A stretch of 64,000 bases of DNA, from positions 62,001-126,000 of the forward strand of contig NZ_JABCJE010000011.1 in NCBI RefSeq assembly GCF_013377535.1, read 5' to 3'. Shown one piece after another: positions 16,463 to 25,774 of this stretch. This DNA is from Donghicola mangrovi (GTDB lineage Bacteria; Pseudomonadota; Alphaproteobacteria; Rhodobacterales; Rhodobacteraceae). Position numbers and translations under genes: made by a program. The notes below the pieces were generated by a model. The model saw nothing but the letters and a program-made list of their open reading frames with translations, was not told the DNA's origin and made no database searches. Each line of letters starts with the position of its first letter. Position 1 is the first letter of the stretch.

Positions 16463-17949
16463 CCCCACGCGCGCGGCGCTACCTGAGCCAGTGGGTTCCC
16501 CCGCTGGCATCGGGCGCGGTTGCCGCGCTGGGGCAGGCGCCTTTTGGGTTGCTGCCCGCTTTGGCCGTGGGGTTTGCCGCCGGTTTCTGGCTGTGGAGCC
16601 GGTGCACCGATGCCCGTCAGGCCGCATGGTTCGGCTGGCGGTTTGGCACGGGATACTTCGCGGTCACGCTGCTGTGGATCGTCGAACCCTTTCTGATTGA
16701 ACCCGAAGTCTTTGGCTGGATGGCCCCCTTTGCCCTCTTGTTCATGGCGGGCGGGTTGGCGCTGTTCTGGGGCTTGGCCGGTTTCATCGGGCGCAAAGTC
16801 GGGGGCAGCGGAATTGCCTATGCCGCGGCCTTGGCCGGGGCCGAGATGCTGCGGGCCTATGTGTTCACGGGGTTCCCTTGGGCGTTGGCGTCGCAGGGGC
16901 TGGTGGATTGGGCGGCCTATCAGGCGGCGGCGTGGATCGGGTCCCATGGGGTCAATATCGCGTTTCTGGTCTGGTGCGCGGCTATCCCGCTGGTGATGTC
17001 CCGCCGCTGGATCGTGTTCCCCTTGGCCATCACGGCGGCTGCGGGCGTGTTCCTGCCCATCCCCAAAGCTGACACCGAGGGCGCGCCGATCGCCCGCGTG
17101 ATCCAGCCCAACGCCACACAGGAACTCAAATGGACCGAGGAAAACGTCCGCAAGTTCTTTGACCGGCAGGTGGCACTGACCGCGGTGGAAACGGAGCAGA
17201 AACCCGATTTGGTGGTCTGGCCTGAAACCGCTGTGCCTTTCCTGCTGGAATACGCTGATCCGGCGCTTGGATATGCTGCGGCCCGTGCCCATGGGGCCGA
17301 GCTTTTGGTCGGGATACAGCGGTCGGATGGGTACCACTATTACAACTCGGCGGTGGTGGTGACCCCCGAGGGCAAGGTGGACGCGGTCTACGACAAATAC
17401 CATCTGGTGCCCTTTGGCGAATACATGCCCTTTCAGGCGCTGTTTGACCGCTACGGGATCACCGGTTTGGCGGCCATCGGGGTGGGGGGCTATAGCGCCG
17501 GAACCGGCCCGATGCTGGTGACCGCGCCGGGGATCGGCAAGGTGCTGCCCCTGATCTGCTACGAGGCGATCTTTCCCCAGAACATCTTTTCGGCGCCTCG
17601 GCCGGATGTGATTGTCCACCTGACGAATGACGCGTGGTTCGGGAAATTCTCGGGGCCCTATCAGCATCTGGCCATCGTGCGGATGCGCGCGATCGAGAGT
17701 GGTCTTTCCGTGATCCGGTCGGCCAATACCGGCATTTCGGCTGTGATTGACCCCTATGGTAACGTGCTTGGCTCCATTCCCTTGGGGCAGCAGGGGCTGC
17801 TGGATATGCCCGTTCCGCCTGCTCGAAAGGCTACGCTGTATAGCAGAACTGGGGATTGGCTGGGATTGCTCTTGATTTTAATGATAGTTGCAACAGCTTT
17901 CCGGTTTCGCGGTCCGATTTCCGTTGACGCGGATGCGGCAGAGGCTTAG
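16459..17949 (+). CDS. lnt: apolipoprotein N-acyltransferase
   Basis: A 496-residue inner-membrane enzyme that adds the third acyl chain to the N-terminal Cys of lipoproteins. Several hydrophobic segments in the first 200 residues precede a nitrilase-fold domain with the catalytic triad Glu256 (WPETAVPF), Lys313 (YDKYHLVPFGEY) and Cys367 (PLICYEAIF). A final membrane helix lies at about 465-482. Substrates encoded in this window include Pal and the lipoprotein at 13495. It is the last gene of phoH-ybeY-corC-lnt and is followed within 16 bp by the metK riboswitch. Confidence 0.95.
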   Translation: MTPRARRYLSQWVPPLASGAVAALGQAPFGLLPALAVGFAAGFWLWSRCTDARQAAWFGWRFGTGYFAVTLLWIVEPFLIEPEVFGWMAPFALLFMAGGLALFWGLAGFIGRKVGGSGIAYAAALAGAEMLRAYVFTGFPWALASQGLVDWAAYQAAAWIGSHGVNIAFLVWCAAIPLVMSRRWIVFPLAITAAAGVFLPIPKADTEGAPIARVIQPNATQELKWTEENVRKFFDRQVALTAVETEQKPDLVVWPETAVPFLLEYADPALGYAAARAHGAELLVGIQRSDGYHYYNSAVVVTPEGKVDAVYDKYHLVPFGEYMPFQALFDRYGITGLAAIGVGGYSAGTGPMLVTAPGIGKVLPLICYEAIFPQNIFSAPRPDVIVHLTNDAWFGKFSGPYQHLAIVRMRAIESGLSVIRSANTGISAVIDPYGNVLGSIPLGQQGLLDMPVPPARKATLYSRTGDWLGLLLILMIVATAFRFRGPISVDADAAEA

Positions 17950-17964
17950 GCCACCCTTCATATT

Positions 17965-18011
17965 CCTGTCACAACGGCTTCCTGGCGTGACAGGCGACAT
18001 CTAATGGAGCA
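17965..18011 (+). promoter_or_regulatory. SAM/SAH riboswitch upstream of metK
   Basis: A hairpin with arms CCTGTCAC (17965-17972) and GTGACAGG (17987-17994) encloses the loop AACGGCTTCCTGGC. Downstream comes TAATGGAGCA (18002-18011). This is the layout and near-exact core (ACAACGGCTTCCTGGCGTG, then ATGGAGCA) of the SAM/SAH class known from Rhodobacterales. In that class the GGAGC segment, which is also the ribosome-binding site, pairs with the hairpin loop in a pseudoknot when ligand binds. It lies 6 bp before the metK ATG, so control is translational: high SAM (or SAH) hides the ribosome-binding site. Confidence 0.92.
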
Positions 18012-18016
18012 CTTCA

Positions 18017-19186
18017 ATGACCAGGCAGAATTACATCTTCACCTCGGAATCGGTCTCCGAGGGGCATCCCGACAAGGTGTGTGACCGGATTTCCGACGCA
18101 GTGCTGGACGCGCTTCTGGCCGAAGAGGCCAACGCCCGCGTGGCGTGCGAGACCTTTGCCACCAGCGGCATGGTCGTCATCGGCGGCGAAGTGGGGCTGA
18201 CTGATCAGGACGCACTGAAAAACTATATGGGCAAGATCAGCCAGATCGCCCGCGACTGTATCCGTGACATCGGCTACGAGCAGGAGAAGTTCCACTGGAA
18301 CACCTGCCACGTGCAGAACTTCTTGCACGAGCAGTCGGCGCATATCGCGCAGGGTGTGGACCGTGACGGGGCAGGCGATCAGGGGATCATGTTCGGTTTC
18401 GCGACCAACGAAACCCCCGAGTTGATGCCCGCACCGATCCAGTACGCCCATGCGGTTCTGCGCCGCTTGGCCGAGGTCCGCAAGGATGGCACCGAGCCGA
18501 CCCTGCGTCCTGATGCGAAATCGCAAATCTCGTTGCGGTACGAGGGCGGCAAGCCCGTCGAGGTGACCTCGATCGTGCTGTCGCACCAGCACTCGGACAT
18601 CAACCAGACCAGCGACGACATCCGCGCAATCGTAGAGCCCTACATCCGGGAGATCATCCCCGCAGAGCTGCTGACCGAGAACACCGAGTGGTGGGTGAAC
18701 CCCACCGGGACCTTCGTGATCGGCGGCCCTGATGGCGACGCGGGCCTGACCGGCCGCAAGATCATCGTGGACACCTATGGCGGCGCGGCCCCCCATGGCG
18801 GCGGTGCGTTCAGCGGCAAAGACCCGACCAAGGTGGACCGCTCGGCGGCCTATGCGGCGCGTTATCTGGCGAAGAACATCGTGGCGGCTGGTCTGGCGGA
18901 CAAATGCACCCTGCAGGTCAGCTATGCGATCGGTGTGGCCAAGCCCTTGTCGATCTACGTGGACTTCCACGGCACCGGCAAGATCGAGGAGGCCGCCATC
19001 GAGGCTGCGATCCCCCGCGTGATGGACCTGTCGCCCCGCGGCATCCGTACCCATCTGGACCTGAACAAGCCGATCTATTCGCGCACCGCGGCCTACGGTC
19101 ACTTTGGCCGCGCGCCCGAAGAGGACGGCGGTTTCAGCTGGGAGCGCACCGATCTGGTCGACGCTCTGACCCGCGCGATCCGCTGA
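18017..19186 (+). CDS. metK: S-adenosylmethionine synthase
   Basis: A 389-residue enzyme forming SAM from methionine and ATP. Conserved pieces are [18 protein letters not shown] (N-terminal ATP/methionine site), the [16 protein letters not shown] motif, and the glycine-rich phosphate loop [22 protein letters not shown]. Length is normal. Translation is expected to be feedback-controlled by the SAM/SAH riboswitch ending 5 bp before the ATG. A strong terminator follows. A separate promoter between lnt and the riboswitch is hard to fit into the 15 bp available, so transcription probably starts inside lnt or reads through from it. Confidence 0.97.
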   Translation: MTRQNYIFTSESVSEGHPDKVCDRISDAVLDALLAEEANARVACETFATSGMVVIGGEVGLTDQDALKNYMGKISQIARDCIRDIGYEQEKFHWNTCHVQNFLHEQSAHIAQGVDRDGAGDQGIMFGFATNETPELMPAPIQYAHAVLRRLAEVRKDGTEPTLRPDAKSQISLRYEGGKPVEVTSIVLSHQHSDINQTSDDIRAIVEPYIREIIPAELLTENTEWWVNPTGTFVIGGPDGDAGLTGRKIIVDTYGGAAPHGGGAFSGKDPTKVDRSAAYAARYLAKNIVAAGLADKCTLQVSYAIGVAKPLSIYVDFHGTGKIEEAAIEAAIPRVMDLSPRGIRTHLDLNKPIYSRTAAYGHFGRAPEEDGGFSWERTDLVDALTRAIR

Positions 19187-19211
19187 TTTCCGGCGGGATC
19201 AAGGTATGCGG

Positions 19212-19245
19212 ACGGGGCCCCTTGTGGGCCCTGTTTCGTTTTTGA
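19212..19245 (+). terminator. intrinsic terminator of metK
   Basis: ACGGGGCCC (19212-19220) pairs with GGGCCCTGT (19226-19234; one G-T pair), followed by TTCGTTTTT. Confidence 0.85.
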
Positions 19246-19272
19246 GTATTTAAGGCAAAAAGAAGCTGGGGC
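19244..19272 (+). repeat. dispersed intergenic element, copy 1
   Basis: GAGTATTT, a 3-base gap, then GCAAAAAGAAGCTGGGGC. The same arrangement recurs at 33432-33458, 43155-43181 and 51213-51240. This copy starts on the last bases of the metK terminator T-run and lies ahead of trmB. Confidence 0.6.
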
Positions 19273-19309
19273 TTGTTTTGGGCGAGGCGCGGCTTTATTG
19301 GGCAGGGCC

Positions 19310-20032
19310 ATGAGCGAAGAGACACCGAAAACACACCCCAGTGGCGCCCCTTGGCGCAATTTTTATGGCCGGTTCAAGGGTAAGACCCTGCGACCGAACC
19401 ATAAGGAATTTCTGGAAGAGGATCTGGAGCCTTTGTCGCCCGGTCCCGTGGGTTGGGACGTGAACCCGAACCGCGAAAAGCTGGATGTGGAGGCCATGTT
19501 CGATGGTCGCCCCTTGTGGTTGGAGATCGGGTTCGGGGGCGGCGAGCATCTGGTGCACATGGCCAAGACCTATCCCGATATGGGGATCATCGGGTGCGAG
19601 CCGTTCATCAACGGTGTTGCCATGCTTCTGGGGAAAATCCGCGAGGCTGGGGTGACCAACTTGAAGGTGCACCCCGGGGATGCGCGTGATCTGTTTGACG
19701 TGCTGCCCGATGGCTGCGTTGAGAAGGCGTTTCTGAACTATCCCGATCCGTGGCCCAAGAAGCGCCACCATCGCCGCCGGTTCGTGACCCAAGAGCACTT
19801 GCAGCCCTTAGCGCAGGTGATGGCGCGGGGGGCCGAGTTCCGTGTGGCCACCGATATTCCCGACTATGTCCGCCAGACCATGCAAGAGGTCCCGCAGGCC
19901 GGTTTCGAATGGCTGGCCGAGGGGCCTGCTGATTGGCGCGAGCCTTGGGGCGACTGGATTTCCACGCGCTACGAGCAGAAGGCTCTGCGCGAGGGGCGCA
20001 CGCCCCATTACATGACTTTCCGTCGCCGCTGA
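19310..20032 (+). CDS. trmB: tRNA (guanine-N7-)-methyltransferase
   Basis: About 240 residues from ATG 19310; a TTG 12 bp upstream extends the frame but has no clear ribosome-binding site. A class I SAM-dependent methyltransferase that makes m7G46 in tRNA. Motif I is LEIGFGGGEHLVHMA. The acidic post-motif is IIGCEPFINGV, and the TrmB signature LNYPDPWPKKRHHRRRFV carries the catalytic Asp. The C-terminal GDWISTRYEQKALREGR is also characteristic. It is unlinked in function to metK apart from using SAM. Confidence 0.95.
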   Translation: MSEETPKTHPSGAPWRNFYGRFKGKTLRPNHKEFLEEDLEPLSPGPVGWDVNPNREKLDVEAMFDGRPLWLEIGFGGGEHLVHMAKTYPDMGIIGCEPFINGVAMLLGKIREAGVTNLKVHPGDARDLFDVLPDGCVEKAFLNYPDPWPKKRHHRRRFVTQEHLQPLAQVMARGAEFRVATDIPDYVRQTMQEVPQAGFEWLAEGPADWREPWGDWISTRYEQKALREGRTPHYMTFRRR

Positions 20033-20098
20033 GGGCGATAGACCAGGCCCTTTGTTTGCGATAACAGAAGGGCGGATTGATTGAACGAGGAACGCCCG

Positions 20099-21445
20099 AT
20101 GTCTGCACATGGCACGCCCATCCCGATGACCGCCTATGCCTCTGGTCCCCTGACCGGGGCGGCCCATGTTCCGGGGGACAAGTCGATCAGCCACCGTTCG
20201 CTGATCCTTGGGGCGATGGCCGTGGGCGAGACCCGCATCAGCGGTCTGCTGGAAGGGCAGGACGTTCTGGATACCGCCAAGGCGATGCAGGCTTTTGGCG
20301 CCGAGGTGACCAACCACGGCGGTGGTAACTGGTCGGTCAAGGGTGTGGGCGTTGGCGGATTTGCCGAGCCTGACAATGTGATCGACTGCGGGAACTCTGG
20401 CACTGGCGTGCGTCTGATCATGGGCGCGATGGCGACTTGCCCGATCACCGTGACCTTTACCGGCGATGCCAGCTTGAACAAGCGTCCGATGGCCCGTGTG
20501 ACCGACCCGATCGCGCTGTTTGGCGCGCAGTCGGTGGGTCGTAGCGGCGGCCGTCTGCCCATGACCATCGTTGGCGCGGCTGATCCGGTGCCGGTGCGCT
20601 ATACCGTTCCGATGCCTTCGGCTCAGGTGAAGTCGGCGGTTCTGCTGGCCGGCTTGAACGTGCCGGGCGAGACTGTGGTCATCGAGAAAGAAGCCACACG
20701 CGACCATACCGAGCGGATGCTGGCAGGCTTTGGCGCCGAGATTTCGACCGTGGAAACCGAAGAGGGCCGCGTGATCACCCTGAAGGGCCAGCCCGAGCTG
20801 AAGCCTCAGGACATCACCGTGCCGCGCGATCCGTCGTCAGCGGCGTTCCCCGTGTGTGCGGCGCTGCTGGTGCCCGGCTCGGACGTTGTGATCCCGAATA
20901 TCGGTCTGAACCCGACCCGCGCCGGTCTGTTCACCACGCTGCGCGAGATGGGCGCGGACCTGACCTATGAGAACGAGCGTGTCGAGGGCGGCGAGCCTAT
21001 GGCCGACCTCCGTGCGAAATACTCGCCCAACATGAAGGGCATCACTGTACCGCCCGAGCGCGCGGCCTCGATGATCGACGAATATCCGATCCTGTCGGTG
21101 GTTGCCGCGAACGCAACCGGCGAGACCGTGATGCGCGGCGTCAAGGAACTGCGCGTCAAGGAAAGCGACCGCATTGATGCAATGGCCAAGGGCCTGCGCG
21201 CCAACGGGGTCGAGGTCGAAGAGGGCGAGGATTGGTGGATCGTCAAAGGCGTTGGTGCGGGCAATGTGGCCGGTGGTGCCACCTGCGCGACCCATTTGGA
21301 TCACCGCATCGCGATGTCGTTCCTGATTGCGGGCCTGTGCAGTAAGGCTCCGGTCAGTGTGGATGACGGTGGCGCGATTGCCACCAGCTTCCCGATCTTC
21401 GAGGGGCTGATGAAAGACTTGGGCGCAGATATCAAGCGCACGTAA
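20099..21445 (+). CDS. aroA: 3-phosphoshikimate 1-carboxyvinyltransferase (EPSP synthase)
   Basis: 448 residues from the ATG at 20099, which follows GAGGAACG; a TTG at 20081 is less likely. It catalyses the sixth shikimate step, joining PEP to shikimate-3-phosphate. Motifs are GDKSISHRS (Lys28), GNSGTG at 98-103, [36 protein letters not shown] and [11 protein letters not shown]. The overall pattern is the alphaproteobacterial class II type (like the Agrobacterium CP4 enzyme). However, the loop residue aligned with CP4 Ala100 is Gly101, as in class I enzymes. It heads the aroA-cmk-rpsA-ihfB neighbourhood common in proteobacteria. Confidence 0.96.
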   Translation: MSAHGTPIPMTAYASGPLTGAAHVPGDKSISHRSLILGAMAVGETRISGLLEGQDVLDTAKAMQAFGAEVTNHGGGNWSVKGVGVGGFAEPDNVIDCGNSGTGVRLIMGAMATCPITVTFTGDASLNKRPMARVTDPIALFGAQSVGRSGGRLPMTIVGAADPVPVRYTVPMPSAQVKSAVLLAGLNVPGETVVIEKEATRDHTERMLAGFGAEISTVETEEGRVITLKGQPELKPQDITVPRDPSSAAFPVCAALLVPGSDVVIPNIGLNPTRAGLFTTLREMGADLTYENERVEGGEPMADLRAKYSPNMKGITVPPERAASMIDEYPILSVVAANATGETVMRGVKELRVKESDRIDAMAKGLRANGVEVEEGEDWWIVKGVGAGNVAGGATCATHLDHRIAMSFLIAGLCSKAPVSVDDGGAIATSFPIFEGLMKDLGADIKRT

Positions 21446-21450
21446 ATTTC

Positions 21451-21485
21451 AGGGGGCGGTCCGGTGGGGCCGCCCCTGTTCGTTT
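21451..21485 (+). terminator. terminator candidate after aroA
   Basis: GGGGCGG (21453-21459) pairs with CCGCCCC (21470-21476), followed by TGTTCGTTT. The T-run is broken, so strength is uncertain. Confidence 0.6.
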
Positions 21486-21496
21486 CGGGGGGCGGA

Positions 21497-21892
21497 ATGG
21501 CGACGGGATCGTGTTTGTGCGGCGGCGTGCGGTATCAGGTCGAGGGGCCGATGGGGCCGACCTTTGGCTGCCACTGTTCGCAGTGTCGCAAGACCAGCGG
21601 GAATTTCGTGACCGCTTTTTTCGCGCCGCGTAACGGTGTGACGATCCATGGCGAGGTGCGGTGGTATCAGAGTTCGGCCACGGGGCGGCGGGGATTTTGC
21701 CCGACCTGCGGCGGCCAGATGTTCTGGGATGGGGGCCATCCCGATCTGGAAATCCACGCCGGATCGCTGGATGGGGACGCGCCCAAGCTGGCCTATCACA
21801 TCTATTGTGCGGACAAGGCGGGGTTCTACCGGATCACCGACGGGTTGCCGCAATTCGCCGCCGAGGCAGAAGACGGGGACGCGCAGGCTTGA
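21497..21892 (+). CDS. GFA/CENP-V family zinc protein
   Basis: 131 residues from ATG 21497 behind a GGGGGGCGGA ribosome-binding site. Cysteine clusters CLCGG (near residue 6), CHCSQC (near 25) and CPTCGG (near 65) are the two zinc sites of the glutathione-dependent formaldehyde-activating (GFA) / CENP-V fold. In Paracoccus the founding member was linked to S-hydroxymethylglutathione formation. Most family members, including this one, have no proven reaction. It is placed between aroA and cmk on the same strand, interrupting the usual aroA-cmk pair. Confidence 0.85.
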   Translation: MATGSCLCGGVRYQVEGPMGPTFGCHCSQCRKTSGNFVTAFFAPRNGVTIHGEVRWYQSSATGRRGFCPTCGGQMFWDGGHPDLEIHAGSLDGDAPKLAYHIYCADKAGFYRITDGLPQFAAEAEDGDAQA

Positions 21893-21943
21893 GGCCACGC
21901 GCAAGCTGCGCTAGGACATGGGTCCGCATTTCAGGAGGCACAG

Positions 21944-22564
21944 ATGTTCACAGTGGCGATTGACGGACCGGCAGCTTCGGGCAAAGGCACCATTTCCCGC
22001 GCGATTGCGGCCCATTTCGGGTTCGCCCATCTGGACACCGGCCTGTTGTACCGCGCCACGGGGCGCAAGACCCTGAACGGCACCCCCGCGCTGGAAGCGG
22101 CGCAAACCTTGGTGGCCGAGGATCTGCAAGGGGACGAGCTGCGCTCGCCCGAGGTGGCTCAGGCTGCCAGCAAGGTCGCGGCGATGCCCGAGGTGCGCAA
22201 GGCTTTGGTCGATTTCCAGCGTGCGTTTGCCCAGCGGGCAGGGGGCGCGGTTCTGGACGGGCGCGACATTGGCACCGTGATTTGTCCCGATGCCGAGGTG
22301 AAGCTGTTCGTCACCGCCAGCGATCAGGTCCGAGCCGAGCGCCGTTGGAAGGAACTGACCTTCAAAGGGCATAAGGTGACCGTGGATGAGGTGATGGCGG
22401 ACCTGCAGGAACGGGACCGCCGTGACAGCACCCGCGCGGACGCCCCGATGAAGGCCGCCGATGACGCGCTGCAACTGGACACCACCACCCTGTCGATCGA
22501 AGAGGCCGTCGCCGAAGCCGTCAAGCGCATCGAGGCCCGTCAGGCCGAGTTGGCCAAGCTCTGA
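21944..22564 (+). CDS. cmk: cytidylate kinase
   Basis: A 206-residue NMP kinase phosphorylating CMP and dCMP with ATP. The P-loop is [17 protein letters not shown] at the N terminus, then the CMP-binding [32 protein letters not shown], and [18 protein letters not shown] near the C terminus. A GGAGGCACAG ribosome-binding site precedes the ATG. It belongs to the conserved aroA-cmk-rpsA run. The last 25 bp overlap the 3' end of an oppositely oriented acetyltransferase gene. Confidence 0.96.
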   Translation: MFTVAIDGPAASGKGTISRAIAAHFGFAHLDTGLLYRATGRKTLNGTPALEAAQTLVAEDLQGDELRSPEVAQAASKVAAMPEVRKALVDFQRAFAQRAGGAVLDGRDIGTVICPDAEVKLFVTASDQVRAERRWKELTFKGHKVTVDEVMADLQERDRRDSTRADAPMKAADDALQLDTTTLSIEEAVAEAVKRIEARQAELAKL

Positions 22565-22974
22565 TCCAGCCGGATTTGCATGTCGCGGCAGGGCTCTGTT
22601 TCTTTGAAATAGGGATCGCCAAAGGCCTCTAGACCAAAGCGCGCGTAAAACCCGCTGGCACTGGCGCGGGCGCTCAGCCACAGACGGCGCGCGCCGGATG
22701 CGCGGGCGCGGTCCAGTGCTGCGGTGAACAGGGCGCTGCCGATCCCCTGATTTTGCCGGTCCGGACGGGTGGCGAATTTGCGCAGGCGGATGTCGGTCCC
22801 TTCGGCAAACAGGGACAGAACGCAGACCAGTTCGTCCCCCTCATAGGCGCCCAAATGCAGGGCCGACTCGTCTCCTGGCACGCGGCTGAAGTCCGCTGGA
22901 TGGTCTGGCCACAACACGCGGTGGCGCAGGGGCAGGGCGGTCTCGGCGTCGATTTCTACGATTTGCAGGGACAT
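22540..22974 (-). CDS. GNAT-family N-acetyltransferase
   Basis: 144 residues from ATG 22974; another ATG 15 bp upstream (22989) is possible, and neither has a clear ribosome-binding site. The acetyl-CoA site motif A is [21 protein letters not shown] around residue 71. Then come [18 protein letters not shown] (motif B) and a C-terminal [12 protein letters not shown]. The substrate is unknown. It is the only minus-strand gene between cmk and rpsA, and its 3' end overlaps cmk by 25 bp in convergent orientation. Confidence 0.85.
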   Translation of the reverse strand: MSLQIVEIDAETALPLRHRVLWPDHPADFSRVPGDESALHLGAYEGDELVCVLSLFAEGTDIRLRKFATRPDRQNQGIGSALFTAALDRARASGARRLWLSARASASGFYARFGLEAFGDPYFKETEPCRDMQIRLDQSLANSA

Positions 22975-23011
22975 TTCGGTTCGTTTCATCCAATTGTGCT
23001 TGGGGGGGCGC

Positions 23012-23040
23012 TTGCCTCAGAGGGCGAAATCGCTTATCTC
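23012..23040 (+). promoter_or_regulatory. sigma-70-type promoter candidate for rpsA
   Basis: TTGCCT (23012-23017) and TATCTC (23035-23040) are 17 bp apart, leaving a leader of about 150 nt before rpsA. No ribosomal-protein operator could be recognised in that leader. Confidence 0.35.
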
Positions 23041-23195
23041 GCGCCTCGTCTATACGGCAAAGACCAGACTCTGACAGGGGCAGGTTTCAAAAACCGGCCT
23101 CTTCTCGTTTGTAAAACGGCCAACACGACCAACCCAAAGACCGGCGGAGACAACCGCTCGGCCAGCATAACGTTAGTAAAAGGAAAACGGACGCC

Positions 23196-24872
23196 ATGGC
23201 GAACGCAATGATGGAGGAATTCGAAGCCCTCCTGCAAGAAAGCTTCGAAATCGACACCCCCGAAGAAGGTTCGGTTGTCAAAGGCAAGGTTATCGCGATC
23301 GAAGCGGGCCAGGCCATCATCGACGTAGGCTACAAAATGGAAGGCCGCGTTGATCTGAAAGAATTCGCAAACCCCGGCGAAGCTCCTGAAATCGCAGTCG
23401 GCGACGAAGTAGAAGTGTTCCTGCGCTCTGCTGAAAACGCCCGCGGCGAAGCTGTTATCTCGCGCGAGATGGCACGCCGTGAAGAAGCATGGGACCGCCT
23501 GGAAAAAGCATACGCAGACGACGCGCGCGTCGACGGCGCGATCTTTGGCCGCGTCAAAGGTGGCTTCACTGTGGACCTGGGTGGCGCAGTTGCGTTCCTG
23601 CCCGGCTCGCAAGTTGACGTACGCCCCGTACGTGACGCAGGCCCGCTGATGGGTCTGAAGCAGCCCTTCCAGATCCTGAAAATGGACCGTCGTCGTGGCA
23701 ACATCGTTGTGTCGCGTCGCGCCATCCTGGAAGAGTCGCGCGCCGAGCAGCGTGCAGAAGTTATCGGCAACCTCACCGAAGGTCAGGCTGTCGAGGGTGT
23801 TGTCAAGAACATCACCGAGTACGGTGCATTCGTTGACCTGGGCGGCGTAGACGGCCTGCTGCACGTCACCGACATGGCATGGCGCCGTGTGAACCACCCG
23901 AGCGAGATCCTGGCGATCGGCGAAACCGTCAAGGTTCAGGTCATCAAGATCAACAAAGACACCCACCGCATCAGCCTGGGCATGAAGCAGCTGCAAGCCG
24001 ATCCGTGGGATTCGGTTGCTTCGAAGTACCCGCTGGAGTCGGTACACACCGGCCGCGTCACCAACATCACCGATTACGGTGCGTTCGTGGAGCTGGAGCC
24101 CGGCGTCGAAGGTCTGGTACACGTTTCGGAAATGTCGTGGACCAAGAAAAACGTACACCCCGGCAAGATCGTTTCGACCTCGCAGGAAGTCGAAGTCATG
24201 GTTCTGGAAATCGACGAGTCCAAGCGTCGCGTTTCGCTGGGCCTCAAGCAGTGCATGCGCAACCCCTGGGAAGTCTTTGCTGAGACCCACCCCGAGGGCA
24301 CCGTTGTCGAAGGCGAAGTCAAGAACATCACCGAATTCGGTCTGTTCATCGGCCTCGAAGGCGACATCGACGGCATGGTTCACCTGTCGGACCTCACCTG
24401 GGAAGGCCGTGGCGAAGACGTTATCGGCGAATACAACAAGGGCGACATCGTCAAAGCTGTTGTTTCGGAAGTCGACGTCGAGAAAGAGCGCATTTCGCTG
24501 TCCGTCAAAGCAGTTGATGGCGACCCGTTTGCAGAAGCAATCGGCGGCGTGAAGCGTGGCTCGGTGATCACCGTTGAAGTCACCGCGATCGAAGAAGGCG
24601 GCATCGAGGTCGAGTACGAAGGCATGAAGTCGTTCATCCGTCGTTCGGACCTGTCGCGTGACCGCGCAGACCAGCGTCCCGAGCGCTTCTCGGTTGGCGA
24701 CAAGGTCGACGTTCGCGTCACCAACGTCGACAACAAGTCGCGTCGTCTGGGCCTGTCGATCAAAGCTCGCGAGATCGCAGAAGAGAAAGAAGCCGTCGAA
24801 CAGTTCGGCAGCTCGGACTCGGGTGCATCGCTGGGTGATATCCTTGGCGCAGCGCTGAAGGGCAACGAGTAA
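23196..24872 (+). CDS. rpsA: 30S ribosomal protein S1
   Basis: 558 residues with six S1 (OB-fold) domains starting near residues 20, 110, 200, 285, 372 and 459. The middle ones carry the repeated KNITEYGAFVDLGG / TNITDYGAFVELEPG / KNITEFGLFIGLEG signature. S1 binds mRNA leaders and delivers them to the 30S subunit. Domains 3-5 are the most regular, domain 6 the most diverged. Codon use is noticeably shifted to GAA, GTT and CGT compared with neighbours, as expected for very high expression. An AAGGAAAA ribosome-binding site precedes ATG 23196 and a perfect terminator follows. Confidence 0.97.
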   Translation: MANAMMEEFEALLQESFEIDTPEEGSVVKGKVIAIEAGQAIIDVGYKMEGRVDLKEFANPGEAPEIAVGDEVEVFLRSAENARGEAVISREMARREEAWDRLEKAYADDARVDGAIFGRVKGGFTVDLGGAVAFLPGSQVDVRPVRDAGPLMGLKQPFQILKMDRRRGNIVVSRRAILEESRAEQRAEVIGNLTEGQAVEGVVKNITEYGAFVDLGGVDGLLHVTDMAWRRVNHPSEILAIGETVKVQVIKINKDTHRISLGMKQLQADPWDSVASKYPLESVHTGRVTNITDYGAFVELEPGVEGLVHVSEMSWTKKNVHPGKIVSTSQEVEVMVLEIDESKRRVSLGLKQCMRNPWEVFAETHPEGTVVEGEVKNITEFGLFIGLEGDIDGMVHLSDLTWEGRGEDVIGEYNKGDIVKAVVSEVDVEKERISLSVKAVDGDPFAEAIGGVKRGSVITVEVTAIEEGGIEVEYEGMKSFIRRSDLSRDRADQRPERFSVGDKVDVRVTNVDNKSRRLGLSIKAREIAEEKEAVEQFGSSDSGASLGDILGAALKGNE

Positions 24873-24901
24873 TCCTCGCTTCCTTTTCCAAAGCTTACCG
24901 G

Positions 24902-24930
24902 GCCCCGCAGGTTTTCCTGCGGGGCTTTTT
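24902..24930 (+). terminator. intrinsic terminator of rpsA
   Basis: A perfect 10-bp stem, GCCCCGCAGG (24902-24911) with CCTGCGGGGC (24916-24925), a TTTT loop, and T5 at 24926-24930. One of the clearest terminators in the window. Confidence 0.95.
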
Positions 24931-25117
24931 CGTTGTTGATTCGCCCGCTTAACAACCGAATGTGTAGTTTCTGTGCTGCGGCATCCCGCGAAAATCGGCT
25001 TTACGCAGGGGAAACAGACTAATTTTCGGGCTACTTCTGCGATTTTGTTTCGTTTTCAGGTATTTGACCCTATTATCAGATATACGAGATATATGGCTGG
25101 CGAGGGGGAGACATCTG

Positions 25118-25417
25118 ATGATCCGTTCGGAACTCATTCAGATCATTGCCGACGAAAATCCGCATCTGTACCAGCGCGATGTCGAGCGCATCGTGAATAC
25201 AGTGTTCGAAGAAATCACCGAGGCCATGGCCCGCGGAGACCGGGTCGAACTGCGAGGCTTTGGTGCATTTTCAGTGAAAAAGCGCGATGCGCGCACAGGT
25301 CGCAATCCTCGGACCGGTGAAACGGTTGATGTCGAGGAGAAGTTCGTGCCATTTTTCAAGACCGGCAAGCTGCTGCGTGACCGGCTCAATGGCCTTGAAA
25401 ATACTGAAGAAGAATAA
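25118..25417 (+). CDS. ihfB: integration host factor subunit beta
   Basis: 99 residues from ATG 25118, which follows GAGGGGGAG; the longer open frame from 25064 has no comparable start signal. The bacterial histone-like fold is evident: [45 protein letters not shown], and the DNA-intercalating arm [27 protein letters not shown] with its Pro residue. IHF is the HupA-type heterodimer that bends DNA about 160 degrees. Its position after rpsA is conserved across proteobacteria. The stop shares one base with the start of the next gene (TAATG), so translation is coupled. Confidence 0.96.
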   Translation: MIRSELIQIIADENPHLYQRDVERIVNTVFEEITEAMARGDRVELRGFGAFSVKKRDARTGRNPRTGETVDVEEKFVPFFKTGKLLRDRLNGLENTEEE

Positions 25418-25770
25418 TGATCCGTTATATCCGTTATGCATTTCTGGCCGCGATCGCGGTCTGTCTGGTGGCCGTTGCGGCCGCCAACCGCGACACCGTC
25501 ACCCTGAACCTGCTGCCACAGGATCTGGCTGACGTTGCGGCTTGGAACTTCTCGATCCAGTTGCCCCTGTTCCTGGTGATCTTTGCCAGCGTCATCGCGG
25601 GCCTGCTGATCGGGTTCTTCTGGGAGTGGATGCGCGAGCACAAGCACCGCGCCGAAGCGACCCGTCACAAGAAAGTGGCGCAGAACCTGAACCGCGAAGT
25701 CGAAAAGCTGCGCGGTGAAAAGCATGCGGGCAAGGACGAGGTTCTGGCTCTGCTGGAGGCCAAGGGCTGA
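25417..25770 (+). CDS. LapA-domain inner-membrane protein
   Basis: A 117-residue protein of the LapA/DUF1049 family (LapA as in lipopolysaccharide assembly, YciS-like). Two membrane helices lie at about residues 4-23 and 49-71 ([19 protein letters not shown]), joined by a short loop with [14 protein letters not shown] charged, probably coiled-coil cytoplasmic tail of about 45 residues follows. In E. coli the relative works with LapB to control LpxC turnover; no lapB is adjacent here. It begins on the last base of the ihfB stop and is 4 bp ahead of trpF, so ihfB-lapA-trpF is one unit. Confidence 0.88.
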   Translation: MIRYIRYAFLAAIAVCLVAVAAANRDTVTLNLLPQDLADVAAWNFSIQLPLFLVIFASVIAGLLIGFFWEWMREHKHRAEATRHKKVAQNLNREVEKLRGEKHAGKDEVLALLEAKG

Positions 25771-25774
25771 GACC

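Noticed and set aside
23034-24383. 449-codon open frame on the minus strand
   Set aside because: Antisense to rpsA; the repeated pattern only reflects the S1 domain repeats.
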